The position numbers and the translations under genes are program-made. Below the pieces are notes generated by a model, which made no database searches, had not been told where the DNA came from, and saw only the letters and a list, made by a program, of their open reading frames with translations. Of a stretch of DNA of 64,000 nucleotides, positions 29,391 through 37,116 are shown piece by piece. Numbering within the stretch: the first letter of the stretch is position 1; each line of letters begins with the position of its first letter. The stretch covers positions 1-64,000 of the forward strand of contig NZ_JAHLDL010000007.1 of NCBI RefSeq assembly GCF_018861315.1, read 5' to 3'. This stretch comes from Clostridium bowmanii (lineage in GTDB: Bacteria; Bacillota; Clostridia; Clostridiales; Clostridiaceae).

Positions 29391-29431
29391 TTAATATAAC
29401 CTATGTGCAACATGCGCATAGGTTATATTAA
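29391..29431 (+). terminator. Terminator of spo0A
   Basis: A perfect 15-bp inverted repeat TTAATATAACCTATG (29391-29405) and its complement (29417-29431), with an inner TGTGCA/TGCGCA-like extension. No strong T-run follows, so the A/T stem base may serve. Confidence 0.6.
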
Positions 29432-29506
29432 TTTGAATGGAAAATTAAATTAGGCAAAATAATAATTAACATAAAAATTAAACGGATATAATCTTAAATT
29501 AATTAT

Positions 29507-29535
29507 GCATATAACCCTCTTTGCTATCATAAATA
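29507..29535 (+). promoter_or_regulatory. Candidate sigma-E promoter of spoIIM
   Basis: GCATATA (29507-29513) matches the sigma-E -35 at 6 of 7. A 14-base spacer leads to CATAAATA (29528-29535), close to CATACAMT. It lies 74 bases before spoIIM, which is a sigma-E gene in Bacillus subtilis. A sigma-A-like TATAAT also lies at about 29546. Confidence 0.42.
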
Positions 29536-29608
29536 TGAAATAAGTTATAATATTCATATTGTTATTAGCTAATAGCCGAAAAAGTGATTAACAAAGGGGG
29601 AGAGATTT

Positions 29609-30259
29609 ATGTCAACTAATACCTTAATGAGTAAGATAAACAAGCACATACAAGAAAATTTTTGGTTATATATTGTAAGTATTCTTTGTGTATTTACAGG
29701 TATAATTTTAGGAATGTATAGTGTGAAATATATGGGAGAATTTGAACAAAACGATTTAGTAAATTATTTAACTAGTTTTATTGATCCATCAAATGCCAAT
29801 GGCATTAGCTATAAACTAATATTCTTACAATCAATTAAAAATAATCTACCTGTGATTATTTTTCTTTGGTTTTTAGGTTTAACTATTGTAGGAATACCAA
29901 TAATAATTATAATTGATTTATTGAAAGGGTTCACAGTAGGATTTACCTTTAGTTTCATGATTAGTGGCCTTGGAAAAAGTGGTATTGGAATTGCGATTCT
30001 AGGTGTACTTCCACAAAATATAATTTATATTCCATGCATTATTTTTGCATCTGTAGTATCCATGGAATTTTCTATAATGCTACTTAAGGATAAATTCAAT
30101 AAACAATGGACAAGTAGTATAACTAGTAGAATAGTATATTATAGCCTAATATTTATTGTAATAATAATCTTCTTGTTTATTGGTATAATTATAGAATCCT
30201 ATATTGCACCATATTTCGTAAAAAACCTTATTAATAATTTGGGAAGTGTTAGTAAATGA
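29609..30259 (+). CDS. spoIIM: Stage II sporulation protein M
   Basis: 216-residue polytopic membrane protein with about five hydrophobic helices (around 20-40, 80-105, 110-130, 133-155, 180-205). SpoIIM scaffolds the SpoIID/SpoIIP peptidoglycan hydrolases during engulfment. The start follows AAAGGGGGAGAG. The next small gene starts within its stop (ATGA). Confidence 0.93.
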   Translation: MSTNTLMSKINKHIQENFWLYIVSILCVFTGIILGMYSVKYMGEFEQNDLVNYLTSFIDPSNANGISYKLIFLQSIKNNLPVIIFLWFLGLTIVGIPIIIIIDLLKGFTVGFTFSFMISGLGKSGIGIAILGVLPQNIIYIPCIIFASVVSMEFSIMLLKDKFNKQWTSSITSRIVYYSLIFIVIIIFLFIGIIIESYIAPYFVKNLINNLGSVSK

Positions 30260-30483
30260 GGAATAGTGAATTATGGCATTTTATAATATTAACAATAAAA
30301 TGTTTTGTGGTTTTATTAGTAATTGGAATTTTCCTTCCTAAAGCATTAGATTACTTGCTTCAAAGTTTAACGGATAATACAAAAAATTACAAAAACACTA
30401 TTTTTGTTTATAAATTGGTTGATAAAAATTATAGATTAGTTTATAATTATGTTCTTACATTTTATTTATTTTTTAGAGGTTAA
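30256..30483 (+). CDS. Small membrane protein of unknown function
   Basis: 75 residues, translationally coupled to spoIIM by an ATGA overlap. One clear membrane helix (about 8-27, 'FIILTIKCFVVLLVIGIFLP'), then a hydrophilic segment and a hydrophobic end. I do not recognise the family. The coupling suggests expression with spoIIM in the mother cell. Confidence 0.65.
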   Translation: MRNSELWHFIILTIKCFVVLLVIGIFLPKALDYLLQSLTDNTKNYKNTIFVYKLVDKNYRLVYNYVLTFYLFFRG

Positions 30484-30528
30484 TATATTTATAAATATTA
30501 ATATTATCTAAAATATGGGAGACTAATT

Positions 30529-31407
30529 ATGAGCAATTTATTGAAAATCTATATAGATAATTTAGAAAGTAACAAGTTATCAAGAAATACTGTGGAGGCC
30601 TACTCTAGAGATGTTAAACGATTTATTGAATTTACTGAGACAAGAAATGAAAGCATAGAAATGGTTGATAACATAACAATAATGGCATATGCAGAGCTTC
30701 TTAAAAAAGAAGGATCTGCAAATAGTTCTATCGCAAGAAGTGTAATTTCTATTAGAAATTACTATAAATATCTTATTAAAAAAGATTTTGCACAGCAAGA
30801 CCCAACAGCTTATTTTTCTATTCCTAAAATTAAACGTAACATACCCCAAATTTTATCTATTGAAGAGATAGATCAGCTTCTAAATCAACCAGAAGAGTTA
30901 ACACATAAAGGTTGTAGAGATAAAGCAATGCTAGAACTCATGTATGCTACAGGCACGAAGGTTTCAGAGCTTTTAAGTCTAACAATTTATGATATTAATT
31001 TAGAACTTTTATATATAAGGTGCAATAATGGTATGAAAAATGAAAGAACTATTCCTATAGGATCACATGCAGTTAGATGCTTATCACAGTATTTGAAGAT
31101 TAGGTTTGACATGAACATAAATAATTTAAGCACACTTTTTTTCAATACAAGAGGTGATAAAATGACTAGGCAGGGATTTTGGAAGATTATTAAAGAGTAT
31201 GCTATAAGCAGTAATATTAAAAAAACAATAAACTCATACACACTAAGACATTCATTTGCTGTGCATTTATTGCAAAATGGTGCTGATATAAGATCGGTGG
31301 GTGAATTACTAGGTCATCATAGTATGGCTACAACTCAAATTTATTCAACTATAAAGAAAAAAAGTAAAATAGCAGAAATTTATAAGAATACTCATCCTAG
31401 AGCATAA
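30529..31407 (+). CDS. XerD-like tyrosine recombinase with altered catalytic residues
   Basis: 292 residues: an N-terminal SAM-like core-binding domain (1-90) and a C-terminal phage-integrase domain. Of the six catalytic positions, Lys170, Arg240, His263 and Tyr272 are present. The first arginine, normally in 'TGLRVSEL', is Lys144 ('TGTKVSEL'), and the His of the HxLR motif is Tyr237 ('YTLRHSF'). Xer recombinases resolve chromosome dimers at dif; the Arg to Lys change may reduce activity, so this may be a specialised paralogue rather than the dif enzyme. It lies in the spoIIM transcription unit. Confidence 0.85.
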   Translation: MSNLLKIYIDNLESNKLSRNTVEAYSRDVKRFIEFTETRNESIEMVDNITIMAYAELLKKEGSANSSIARSVISIRNYYKYLIKKDFAQQDPTAYFSIPKIKRNIPQILSIEEIDQLLNQPEELTHKGCRDKAMLELMYATGTKVSELLSLTIYDINLELLYIRCNNGMKNERTIPIGSHAVRCLSQYLKIRFDMNINNLSTLFFNTRGDKMTRQGFWKIIKEYAISSNIKKTINSYTLRHSFAVHLLQNGADIRSVGELLGHHSMATTQIYSTIKKKSKIAEIYKNTHPRA

Positions 31408-31423
31408 AATATTTAAACTGAGT

Positions 31424-31463
31424 AATAAGTCAATATATTAGTATATTGAACTTATTTTTTTTT
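31424..31463 (+). terminator. Terminator after the XerD-like gene
   Basis: A 14-bp stem (AATAAGT-CAATATA with TATATTG-ACTTATT, one bulged A), then a run of ten T. Confidence 0.75.
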
Positions 31464-31609
31464 ATACCTATAATAAATTTTTTAGTATTATCGAAATAAA
31501 TATTGATAATATTGTGGTAACTTGGTAAAAATAATCATATGGATTTGAAATAAGCTAGATAACACATAATAATTGTTATCTAGCTCAAAGGAATATGAGG
31601 AGGATACAT

Positions 31610-32791
31610 ATGAAAAGAAGCATTAACAATGCATTGTGTTTGTTTTTATCGTTAATTTTCACTACACAGTTGTATACTATATCAGCAAGTGCAGTAGGGG
31701 AAAAGAAGGTTGATAAAGGGATTGTAGTAGAAGCAAGGTCAGCATTACTAATGGAACCATCTAGTGGCAAAATAATATACGAAAAAAATTCTCATGAAAG
31801 ATTTGCTCCAGCCTCAGTAACTAAAGTGATGGTTATGTTACTAGCAATGGAAGCAATAGATTCTGGTAAGATTAAATTGCAAGATAAAATAACAATTAGT
31901 GAGAATTCAAAAAAAATGGGCGGAAGTAGTATGATACTAGATACTGGTGAAATTAGAACTGTGGAAGAAATTTTAAAAGGTATAGCCATCGCATCAGGTA
32001 ATGATGCTGCAGTGGCTATGGCAGAATATTTGGGAGGTAGTGAAAGCGCATTTGTATCCATGATGAATGAAAGAGCAAAAGGCCTTAATATGAATGATAC
32101 TGAGTTTAAAAACTGTACTGGGCTCAGTGCGGATGGACACTTTTCATCTGCCTATGATATTTCAATTATGTCTAGAGAGTTATTAAAATATCCTAAGATA
32201 TTAAAATATTCAGGAACTTATATGGAAACTATATCAGAGGGGCGGAAATCTCCAATAGGTCTTGTAAATCATAACAAACTTGTTAGATTTTTTGATGGAT
32301 GTGACGGACTTAAAACCGGATTTACAAATGAAGCAAAGTATTGTATATCTGCTACAGCGGTGAGAAATAATGTTAGAATGCTTGCAATAATTATGGGTGC
32401 ACCAACTTATAAAATAAGAAATAACGATGCTAGCATGTTAATGAACTTTGGATTTTCAAAATTTGAAACTAAAAAAATAATAACAAAAGATGAGGAATTA
32501 GAAAAAATAGCTTTAAATAAGAAGGGTGACAAGTTTTTAATAGCTAAGGCAAAAGATAATGTTATTATAACTCTTGAAAGAGGTAAGAAAAATGAAATCA
32601 CCAAAAAAATTATTCTACAGGAAGGCTTAAGTGAATATAAAAAAGATGTAGCAATTGGATTTTGCGAAATATCCATTGATAATGAATTATGGGGCAAAAT
32701 TATTATTTATAGCGATAGAGATATTAAAAAATCTAAAGTATGGGATAATATTAAGAATAACATTGTAGACTTATTTGATAAGGCAATTTAA
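31610..32791 (+). CDS. dacF: Sporulation-type D-alanyl-D-alanine carboxypeptidase
   Basis: 393 residues. Signal peptide (about 1-28, ending 'ISASA'), then a class S11 peptidase with SxxK ('ASVTKVM'), SxN ('SGND') and 'KTGFT', and a C-terminal beta domain. It trims cell-wall or cortex peptides outside the membrane. ATG 31610 follows GAGGAGG. In Bacillus dacF is a sigma-F gene; GGTAAAAATA at 31524-31533 fits the sigma-F -10 pattern, but no convincing -35 is seen. Confidence 0.92.
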   Translation: MKRSINNALCLFLSLIFTTQLYTISASAVGEKKVDKGIVVEARSALLMEPSSGKIIYEKNSHERFAPASVTKVMVMLLAMEAIDSGKIKLQDKITISENSKKMGGSSMILDTGEIRTVEEILKGIAIASGNDAAVAMAEYLGGSESAFVSMMNERAKGLNMNDTEFKNCTGLSADGHFSSAYDISIMSRELLKYPKILKYSGTYMETISEGRKSPIGLVNHNKLVRFFDGCDGLKTGFTNEAKYCISATAVRNNVRMLAIIMGAPTYKIRNNDASMLMNFGFSKFETKKIITKDEELEKIALNKKGDKFLIAKAKDNVIITLERGKKNEITKKIILQEGLSEYKKDVAIGFCEISIDNELWGKIIIYSDRDIKKSKVWDNIKNNIVDLFDKAI

Positions 32792-32823
32792 ACTTATAAA
32801 TTTATTTTAATAAATAACTATAG

Positions 32824-32871
32824 CTTCTAGGCAATAATGTGGTTGCCTAGAAGTGTTATTATACTTTTTTT
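32824..32871 (+). terminator. Terminator of dacF
   Basis: A perfect 11-bp stem CTTCTAGGCAA/TTGCCTAGAAG (32824-32834, 32843-32853); T7 follows about 12 bases later. Confidence 0.65.
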
Positions 32872-33024
32872 CTTTTTTATTAATTAGTATCTTTTAGCCT
32901 TTTTTATTTTATACTGACTAGTTATTTTTTTAGAGATGCACTATACTTAAAATAGCTTGATATAAAGAAATTTAAAAATGTTATATTTCCTTATAATTAA
33001 ATTTTTATTTAGGAGCGAGTGTAC

Positions 33025-33765
33025 ATGCCATTAACTATAAAAGTAACTAATTTTGAAGGTCCATTTGACTTGTTACTTCATCTTATTAAGAAAAATGAGA
33101 TGGACATCTATGATATTAATATTTATGAAATCACGAATCAGTACTTGGACTATCTTAAGAGCATGAGTGAAATGGATTTAGAGATGACATCAGAATTCAT
33201 TGTTATAGCTGCAACTTTAATTCAAATTAAATCTATACGGTTGCTACCTAAAAATAAAGAGGAGAATAGTAGTGATGAAGAAAAAGATGTAGAAGCAGAA
33301 TTATTAAGTAAGCTTATAGAATATAGAAAATATAAAGTTATAGCTGAAAAATTAAAGATGCTAGAACAAGATGCAGGCATAATGTTTAGTAAAAAACCTG
33401 AAATAATAGAGGAAGATAATAAAAATGCTAAAGAAATTGATTTTTTAAAAAATGTTACAATGCTTGATTTGTATAATTTATATAATAAGTTAATGCAACA
33501 ATATATAAATAAAATGAATGTAAATAATGTTATAAACAAAAATATATTAGTAGATGAATATAAAATAGAAGATAAAATGGAAGAATTGAAAGAGGCACTT
33601 GATTTGTTTGGAAAAGTATATTTTTCAAAGCTGATTTATGCCTATTCATCAAAAATAGAAGTTATAGTTACCTTTTTAGCATTGCTTGAACTGATTAAGA
33701 TAAGAAGTGTGAGAGTAATTCAAGAAAGTACCTTTAAAGATATATATTTAGAAAGGGTAGATTAA
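33025..33765 (+). CDS. scpA: Segregation and condensation protein A
   Basis: 246-residue kleisin of the SMC-ScpAB complex. The N-terminus 'FEGPFDLLLHLIKKNEMDIYDI' and the C-terminal winged helix are typical. The ATG at 33025 lies nine bases after AGGAG, better spaced than the in-frame GTG at 33019. Followed by scpB after one base. Confidence 0.95.
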   Translation: MPLTIKVTNFEGPFDLLLHLIKKNEMDIYDINIYEITNQYLDYLKSMSEMDLEMTSEFIVIAATLIQIKSIRLLPKNKEENSSDEEKDVEAELLSKLIEYRKYKVIAEKLKMLEQDAGIMFSKKPEIIEEDNKNAKEIDFLKNVTMLDLYNLYNKLMQQYINKMNVNNVINKNILVDEYKIEDKMEELKEALDLFGKVYFSKLIYAYSSKIEVIVTFLALLELIKIRSVRVIQESTFKDIYLERVD

Positions 33766-33766
33766 T

Positions 33767-34354
33767 ATGAGTGAATTTGATATAGTGCAAAAGGGCATTG
33801 AAGAGGTTTCTACTAAAAAAATATATTTCTCTATAATTGAATCTTTGTTGTTTGTTACTGGAGATTCCTTAAAGTTAAGTGTAATTGCAAATATATTAGA
33901 ATGTAGCAATGATTTTACAGGAGAATTATTAGAGGAATTAACAGTGAGATATGAAGAAGAGGATAGAGGAATTAAAATTATATCAACTAATGATGGATAT
34001 CAATTTGTAACAAAATCCTGTAATAGTGAATATGTTCAAAAATTATTAAAGACGAGTATTAGACAATCATTATCTCAGGCTTCTCTTGAAACACTAGCAA
34101 TAGTCGCATATAAACAACCAATAACAAGAGTGGAAATTGAGGAGATAAGGGGTGTTAAGAGTGATAGGGCAATCTATACCTTATCAGAAAAAAAACTAAT
34201 TGAAGAAAGTGGACGAAAAAATGTTCCAGGAAGACCTATTATTTATGCTACTACAGATGAATTTCTTAAGCATTTTAATTTTTATAGCCTGGATGAAATG
34301 CCTTCTTTAGAAGAATTTAACGACATTTCAGAAGGAAAGTCCCCTACTTTATAA
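33767..34354 (+). CDS. scpB: Segregation and condensation protein B, C-terminus replaced by a repeat
   Basis: 195 residues with two winged-helix domains; 'QASLETLAIVAYKQPITRVEIEEIRGV' is the family hallmark (given in two parts: QASLETLAIVAYKQP and ITRVEIEEIRGV). ScpB dimers bind ScpA and regulate SMC. The last conserved stretch is 'SLDEMPSLEEF'; the remaining 11 codons (NDISEGKSPTL) and the stop are encoded by the dispersed repeat at 34316-34415. The tail is therefore probably an acquired, tolerated extension. Confidence 0.94.
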   Translation: MSEFDIVQKGIEEVSTKKIYFSIIESLLFVTGDSLKLSVIANILECSNDFTGELLEELTVRYEEEDRGIKIISTNDGYQFVTKSCNSEYVQKLLKTSIRQSLSQASLETLAIVAYKQPITRVEIEEIRGVKSDRAIYTLSEKKLIEESGRKNVPGRPIIYATTDEFLKHFNFYSLDEMPSLEEFNDISEGKSPTL

Positions 34355-34415
34355 GTGGTAGTATAAATCTCCTTCTGAAGTCGTTAATATTGCAGCTCCG
34401 CAGGAGATGATTTAA
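34316..34415 (+). repeat. Dispersed structured repeat, copy 1
   Basis: A 100-bp unit shared with 49759-49856 (minus) and 61045-61146. Layout: arm TTTAACGAC-AT-TTCAGAAGG, a variable apical stem, arm CCTTCTGAA-GTCGTTAA, a spacer, then a small hairpin CTCC-GCA-GGAG and ATGATTTAA. Copies 2 and 3 have CTTC/GAAG in the small hairpin, so one base pair changed on both sides. The orientation follows scpB, and the first 39 bases code for its tail. Confidence 0.88.
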
Positions 34416-34507
34416 TAGTGAAAGTTCACAGAAAGATTCAAAAGAAGAAGTTGAAAATAATTAAAATGTCTAGCTATTTTTTTAAAAAAAATGTGCATAA
34501 AGTAATG

Positions 34508-34562
34508 AAACCCCATTATGATAAAGTATCTTAAATGAAAACTTTATTATAATGGGGTTTTA
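34508..34562. terminator. Bidirectional terminator between scpB and ytfJ
   Basis: Arms of 20 bases (34508-34527, 34541-34560), AAACCCCATTAT plus ATAAAGT and its complement with one mismatch. It separates convergent genes. Confidence 0.75.
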
Positions 34563-34607
34563 TAAGTTTGATTTATAAATTTTAATTAAGCACTAGTAAC
34601 TAAAAAA

Positions 34608-35027
34608 TTATTCATCACATTTTTCTTCATCATCATATTCTTTATGCTTATCATATTTATCTTTAAACATATTTTTAACAATATCAATAACCTGTGGAAC
34701 GGTATCAACAATTCTATCATAGGTATTTTGTTGATCTACAGACAAAAGTCTTACTGAATCGTTTTTAATAACTAAAAACGCAACGGGCTTAACAGTTACT
34801 CCTGCTCCAGAACCACCACCGAAAGGGTACTTATCCATTGATCCGCTTTTAACACTATTGAATTCACTACCACCAGAAGCAAAACCAACACATACCCTTG
34901 AAATAGGAATAATTGTAGTACCATCTAGTGATTCTATAGGATCCCCCACAATGGTATTTACATCTATCATATCTTTTATACTTTCCATGGTGGTTCTCAT
35001 TAAATTTTCAATTGGATGATTATCCAT
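34608..35027 (-). CDS. ytfJ: Spore protein YtfJ (GerW family)
   Basis: 139 residues with the family's N-terminal 'HPIENLMRTTMESIKDMIDVNTIVG', a glycine-rich 'FPFGGGSGAGVTVKPVAFLVI'-type centre (seen here as 'YPFGGGSGAG') and an acidic tail. Sporulation proteins of this family are needed for spore germination with some nutrients in Bacillus. ATG 35027 gives a 9-base spacing from AGGAGG, whereas ATG 35033 would be too close. It overlaps the upstream DUF2953 gene. Confidence 0.9.
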   Translation of the reverse strand: MDNHPIENLMRTTMESIKDMIDVNTIVGDPIESLDGTTIIPISRVCVGFASGGSEFNSVKSGSMDKYPFGGGSGAGVTVKPVAFLVIKNDSVRLLSVDQQNTYDRIVDTVPQVIDIVKNMFKDKYDKHKEYDDEEKCDE

Positions 35028-35610
35028 GTACATTTCCTCCTCTATATTTTTTAATGTTTGATTTATTATGCATCATCTTTATGTTTACAAGGCAAATTAT
35101 CATTATAAATAGTATATAAACATTTTTGGCCAAATTGGAATAAATTATACTCGAAATTTCCATATTTATATCATGTTCTTCAAAATGAGGTTTAACTTTG
35201 ATGTCTATATTTTTTACCTTTACAAAATTTTGTATGAGCAAATATATAAAACTATAGGTGCTATGAATTAAACCAAATAAAACAGCTACAAAAGCTGCAT
35301 CATCAAATCCATACTCCAGTTTAGTGTTTATATTTAATGTGGGTTTGAATTTTGAGCTGATAAGTTTATGAATAAGTAGTTTTATATCATCTAATGAAAA
35401 TGATTTTAAAAAATTTTCTTTTGTTTTAGCTTTAGTATCAGTTTTTGAATTACTTTTTAAACTTGATTTTGAAAGATTTCTTATCTTCAATTTTTTATTA
35501 TATATATAAATTACCAAAATTTTGTTTGAGTATTTAAGAGTTATTTTTAATGGGATTGGAAATAATATAATTGTTAGTGCTAAAAGAAACACTATGATAC
35601 CTTTAAACAT
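35020..35610 (-). CDS. DUF2953-domain membrane protein
   Basis: 196 residues with an N-terminal membrane helix (about 3-22), a charged linker and a DUF2953-type domain. Members are commonly encoded just before ytfJ in clostridia. The gene's end overlaps ytfJ by 8 bases. Function is unknown; co-expression with a spore protein suggests a sporulation role. GGGAGG precedes the ATG. Confidence 0.78.
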   Translation of the reverse strand: MFKGIIVFLLALTIILFPIPLKITLKYSNKILVIYIYNKKLKIRNLSKSSLKSNSKTDTKAKTKENFLKSFSLDDIKLLIHKLISSKFKPTLNINTKLEYGFDDAAFVAVLFGLIHSTYSFIYLLIQNFVKVKNIDIKVKPHFEEHDINMEISSIIYSNLAKNVYILFIMIICLVNIKMMHNKSNIKKYRGGNVHG

Positions 35611-35740
35611 TTTAACCTCCCAGTATACCTAATAATTGTTATTATGCCCAAAAATCAATAAAAAAATCAATAAATGTTTAATGCACATTATTTATATTTA
35701 ATTGTAAATTAGCATCAAAAATTAAAAGAGGTGAGACTTT

Positions 35741-36871
35741 ATGATAAAAAGATCAAAAAAAATATTATCAATAACTTTGAGTATGTTTTTTTTATTAACA
35801 GGAAGGCTTCAAAATGTTTATGCAGATGATTTAAATGTTAATGCTATAAGTGCCATAGCCTTAGATTGTGACTCTAAAATTGTTTTATATGAAAAAAATG
35901 CATATACCCCTATTGAAATTGCTAGTACTACAAAGATAATAACTTCGCTGGTGGCAATAAAATCTGGAGATTTAAACAAAAAAATAACCGTTTCAGAAAA
36001 AGCTGCCTCTATTCGCGGTTCAGAAATAGGGTTAAGAAAAGGAGAAGAAATAACCTTAAAAGAACTATTATATGGACTTATGTTAAGGTCAGGAAATGAT
36101 GCAGCAATAGCTATTGCAGAAGGAATAAGTGGAAGTGTTGACGAGTTTTCAAAGCTTATGAATGAGTATGCTTTAGAGATTGGGTTATTAAATAGTAACT
36201 TTGAGTCCCCTCATGGGTTAGATAGTGCAAATCATTATTCTACAGCATATGATTTAGCACTGCTTACTTCAAAGGCAAAAGAAATACCACTTTTTAATGA
36301 TATTGTTTCCTCTAAAGATATCGATGCAAAAGACTATAATTTTACTAGGAGCTATCATAACATAAATAAGATTCTATGGACTCTGCCGGGTTCAACAGGA
36401 GTAAAAACAGGATCTACTGGAAAGGCTGGTAAATGTCTTGTAACTTCAGTTAAAATTAAAGATAGGGATGTTATTATAGTTACTTTAAATTGTACTCCTC
36501 GGTGGAAGGAAACAGAAAGAATAAGTAAATATGTGGAGAAAAATTATGAATATAGAAAATTAATTAACAAGAATGATATTTTACAAAATATTAGTGTGAA
36601 AAATGGGATTAAAGATGTTCAAATGGTAAGTAAAAGAGATATTATAATTCCAGTGAAGAATGATGAAAGTATTGAGGTTAAAATTAAAAAACCATTATAT
36701 GAGGTTAGTGCTCCAGTAAACCTTGGAGATAAAATTGGTAGAGTAGAAATATATGCAAATAATAAACTTATGTTTACAGAAGCTCTAGTTGCTAATAACT
36801 CTGTAAAAAGAGAGAATATGTTTAAACAAAGAATTCATGAAATTGTGAATTTAATTACTCCTAATAAGTAA
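35741..36871 (+). CDS. D-alanyl-D-alanine carboxypeptidase (S11, DacB-like)
   Basis: 376 residues: signal peptide (about 1-28, ending 'NVYA'), then SxxK ('ASTTKIITS'), SxN ('SGNDAAIA') and 'KTGSTGKAG'. It is a second S11 enzyme besides dacF at 31.6 kb and most like the sporulation DacB or a vegetative DacA relative; I cannot decide between them. Followed by a terminator. Confidence 0.88.
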   Translation: MIKRSKKILSITLSMFFLLTGRLQNVYADDLNVNAISAIALDCDSKIVLYEKNAYTPIEIASTTKIITSLVAIKSGDLNKKITVSEKAASIRGSEIGLRKGEEITLKELLYGLMLRSGNDAAIAIAEGISGSVDEFSKLMNEYALEIGLLNSNFESPHGLDSANHYSTAYDLALLTSKAKEIPLFNDIVSSKDIDAKDYNFTRSYHNINKILWTLPGSTGVKTGSTGKAGKCLVTSVKIKDRDVIIVTLNCTPRWKETERISKYVEKNYEYRKLINKNDILQNISVKNGIKDVQMVSKRDIIIPVKNDESIEVKIKKPLYEVSAPVNLGDKIGRVEIYANNKLMFTEALVANNSVKRENMFKQRIHEIVNLITPNK

Positions 36872-36896
36872 AAAGAGCCACTTAGGACTCTTTTTA
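36870..36896 (+). terminator. Terminator of the carboxypeptidase gene
   Basis: A short hairpin AAAAAGAG-CC/GG-A-CTCTTTTT with one bulge and T-rich end. Confidence 0.65.
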
Positions 36897-37031
36897 TTTA
36901 TTGTAAAAGCTTTTAATTGAACTTAAGGGCAATTTGTTATATTTGATGTACAAGTATTAATATTATTTAACTTGTAACAATTTCTAGGTTTTTAAATATT
37001 TTAATAGTATAGTGCTTAGGAGGTTATATTG

Positions 37032-37085
37032 ATGAGTTATGAACCCTACGATTGTATTGATGTAGGAAGTGAATTTTGTGCTTGA
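37032..37085 (+). pseudogene. 5' fragment of the split flavin/Fe-S oxidoreductase gene
   Basis: ATG 37032 lies eight bases after AGGAGG (37018-37023) and opens the frame MSYEPYDCIDVGSEFCA, stopping at TGA 37083-37085. The first 15 codons plus the TG of codon 16 (37077-37078) belong to the gene; the last bases belong to the element. Joining at TG to 42551 continues in phase as 'EFC-PCHLAETGDC', a Cys-rich start typical of the PyrK-like protein encoded there. No promoter is assigned. Confidence 0.8.
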
Positions 37086-37101
37086 TACACTAAACTGCGA
37101 T
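37077..37101 (+). other. Left attachment junction (attL) of the element
   Basis: Core TG 37077-37078 followed by the 23-bp arm 37079-37101 (TGCTTGATAC ... AAACTGCGAT). The same arm, inverted, abuts the TG at 42551-42552 with 19 of 23 identical bases at the same distance. This geometry is that of a serine recombinase attachment site split by integration. Confidence 0.75.
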
Positions 37102-37116
37102 AAGCAGGCTAGTAGT

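Noticed and set aside
34316-34415. Reading the structured repeat as the scpB terminator
   Set aside because: No T-run follows either hairpin, and the first arm is inside the coding sequence; a separate terminator exists at 34508-34562.
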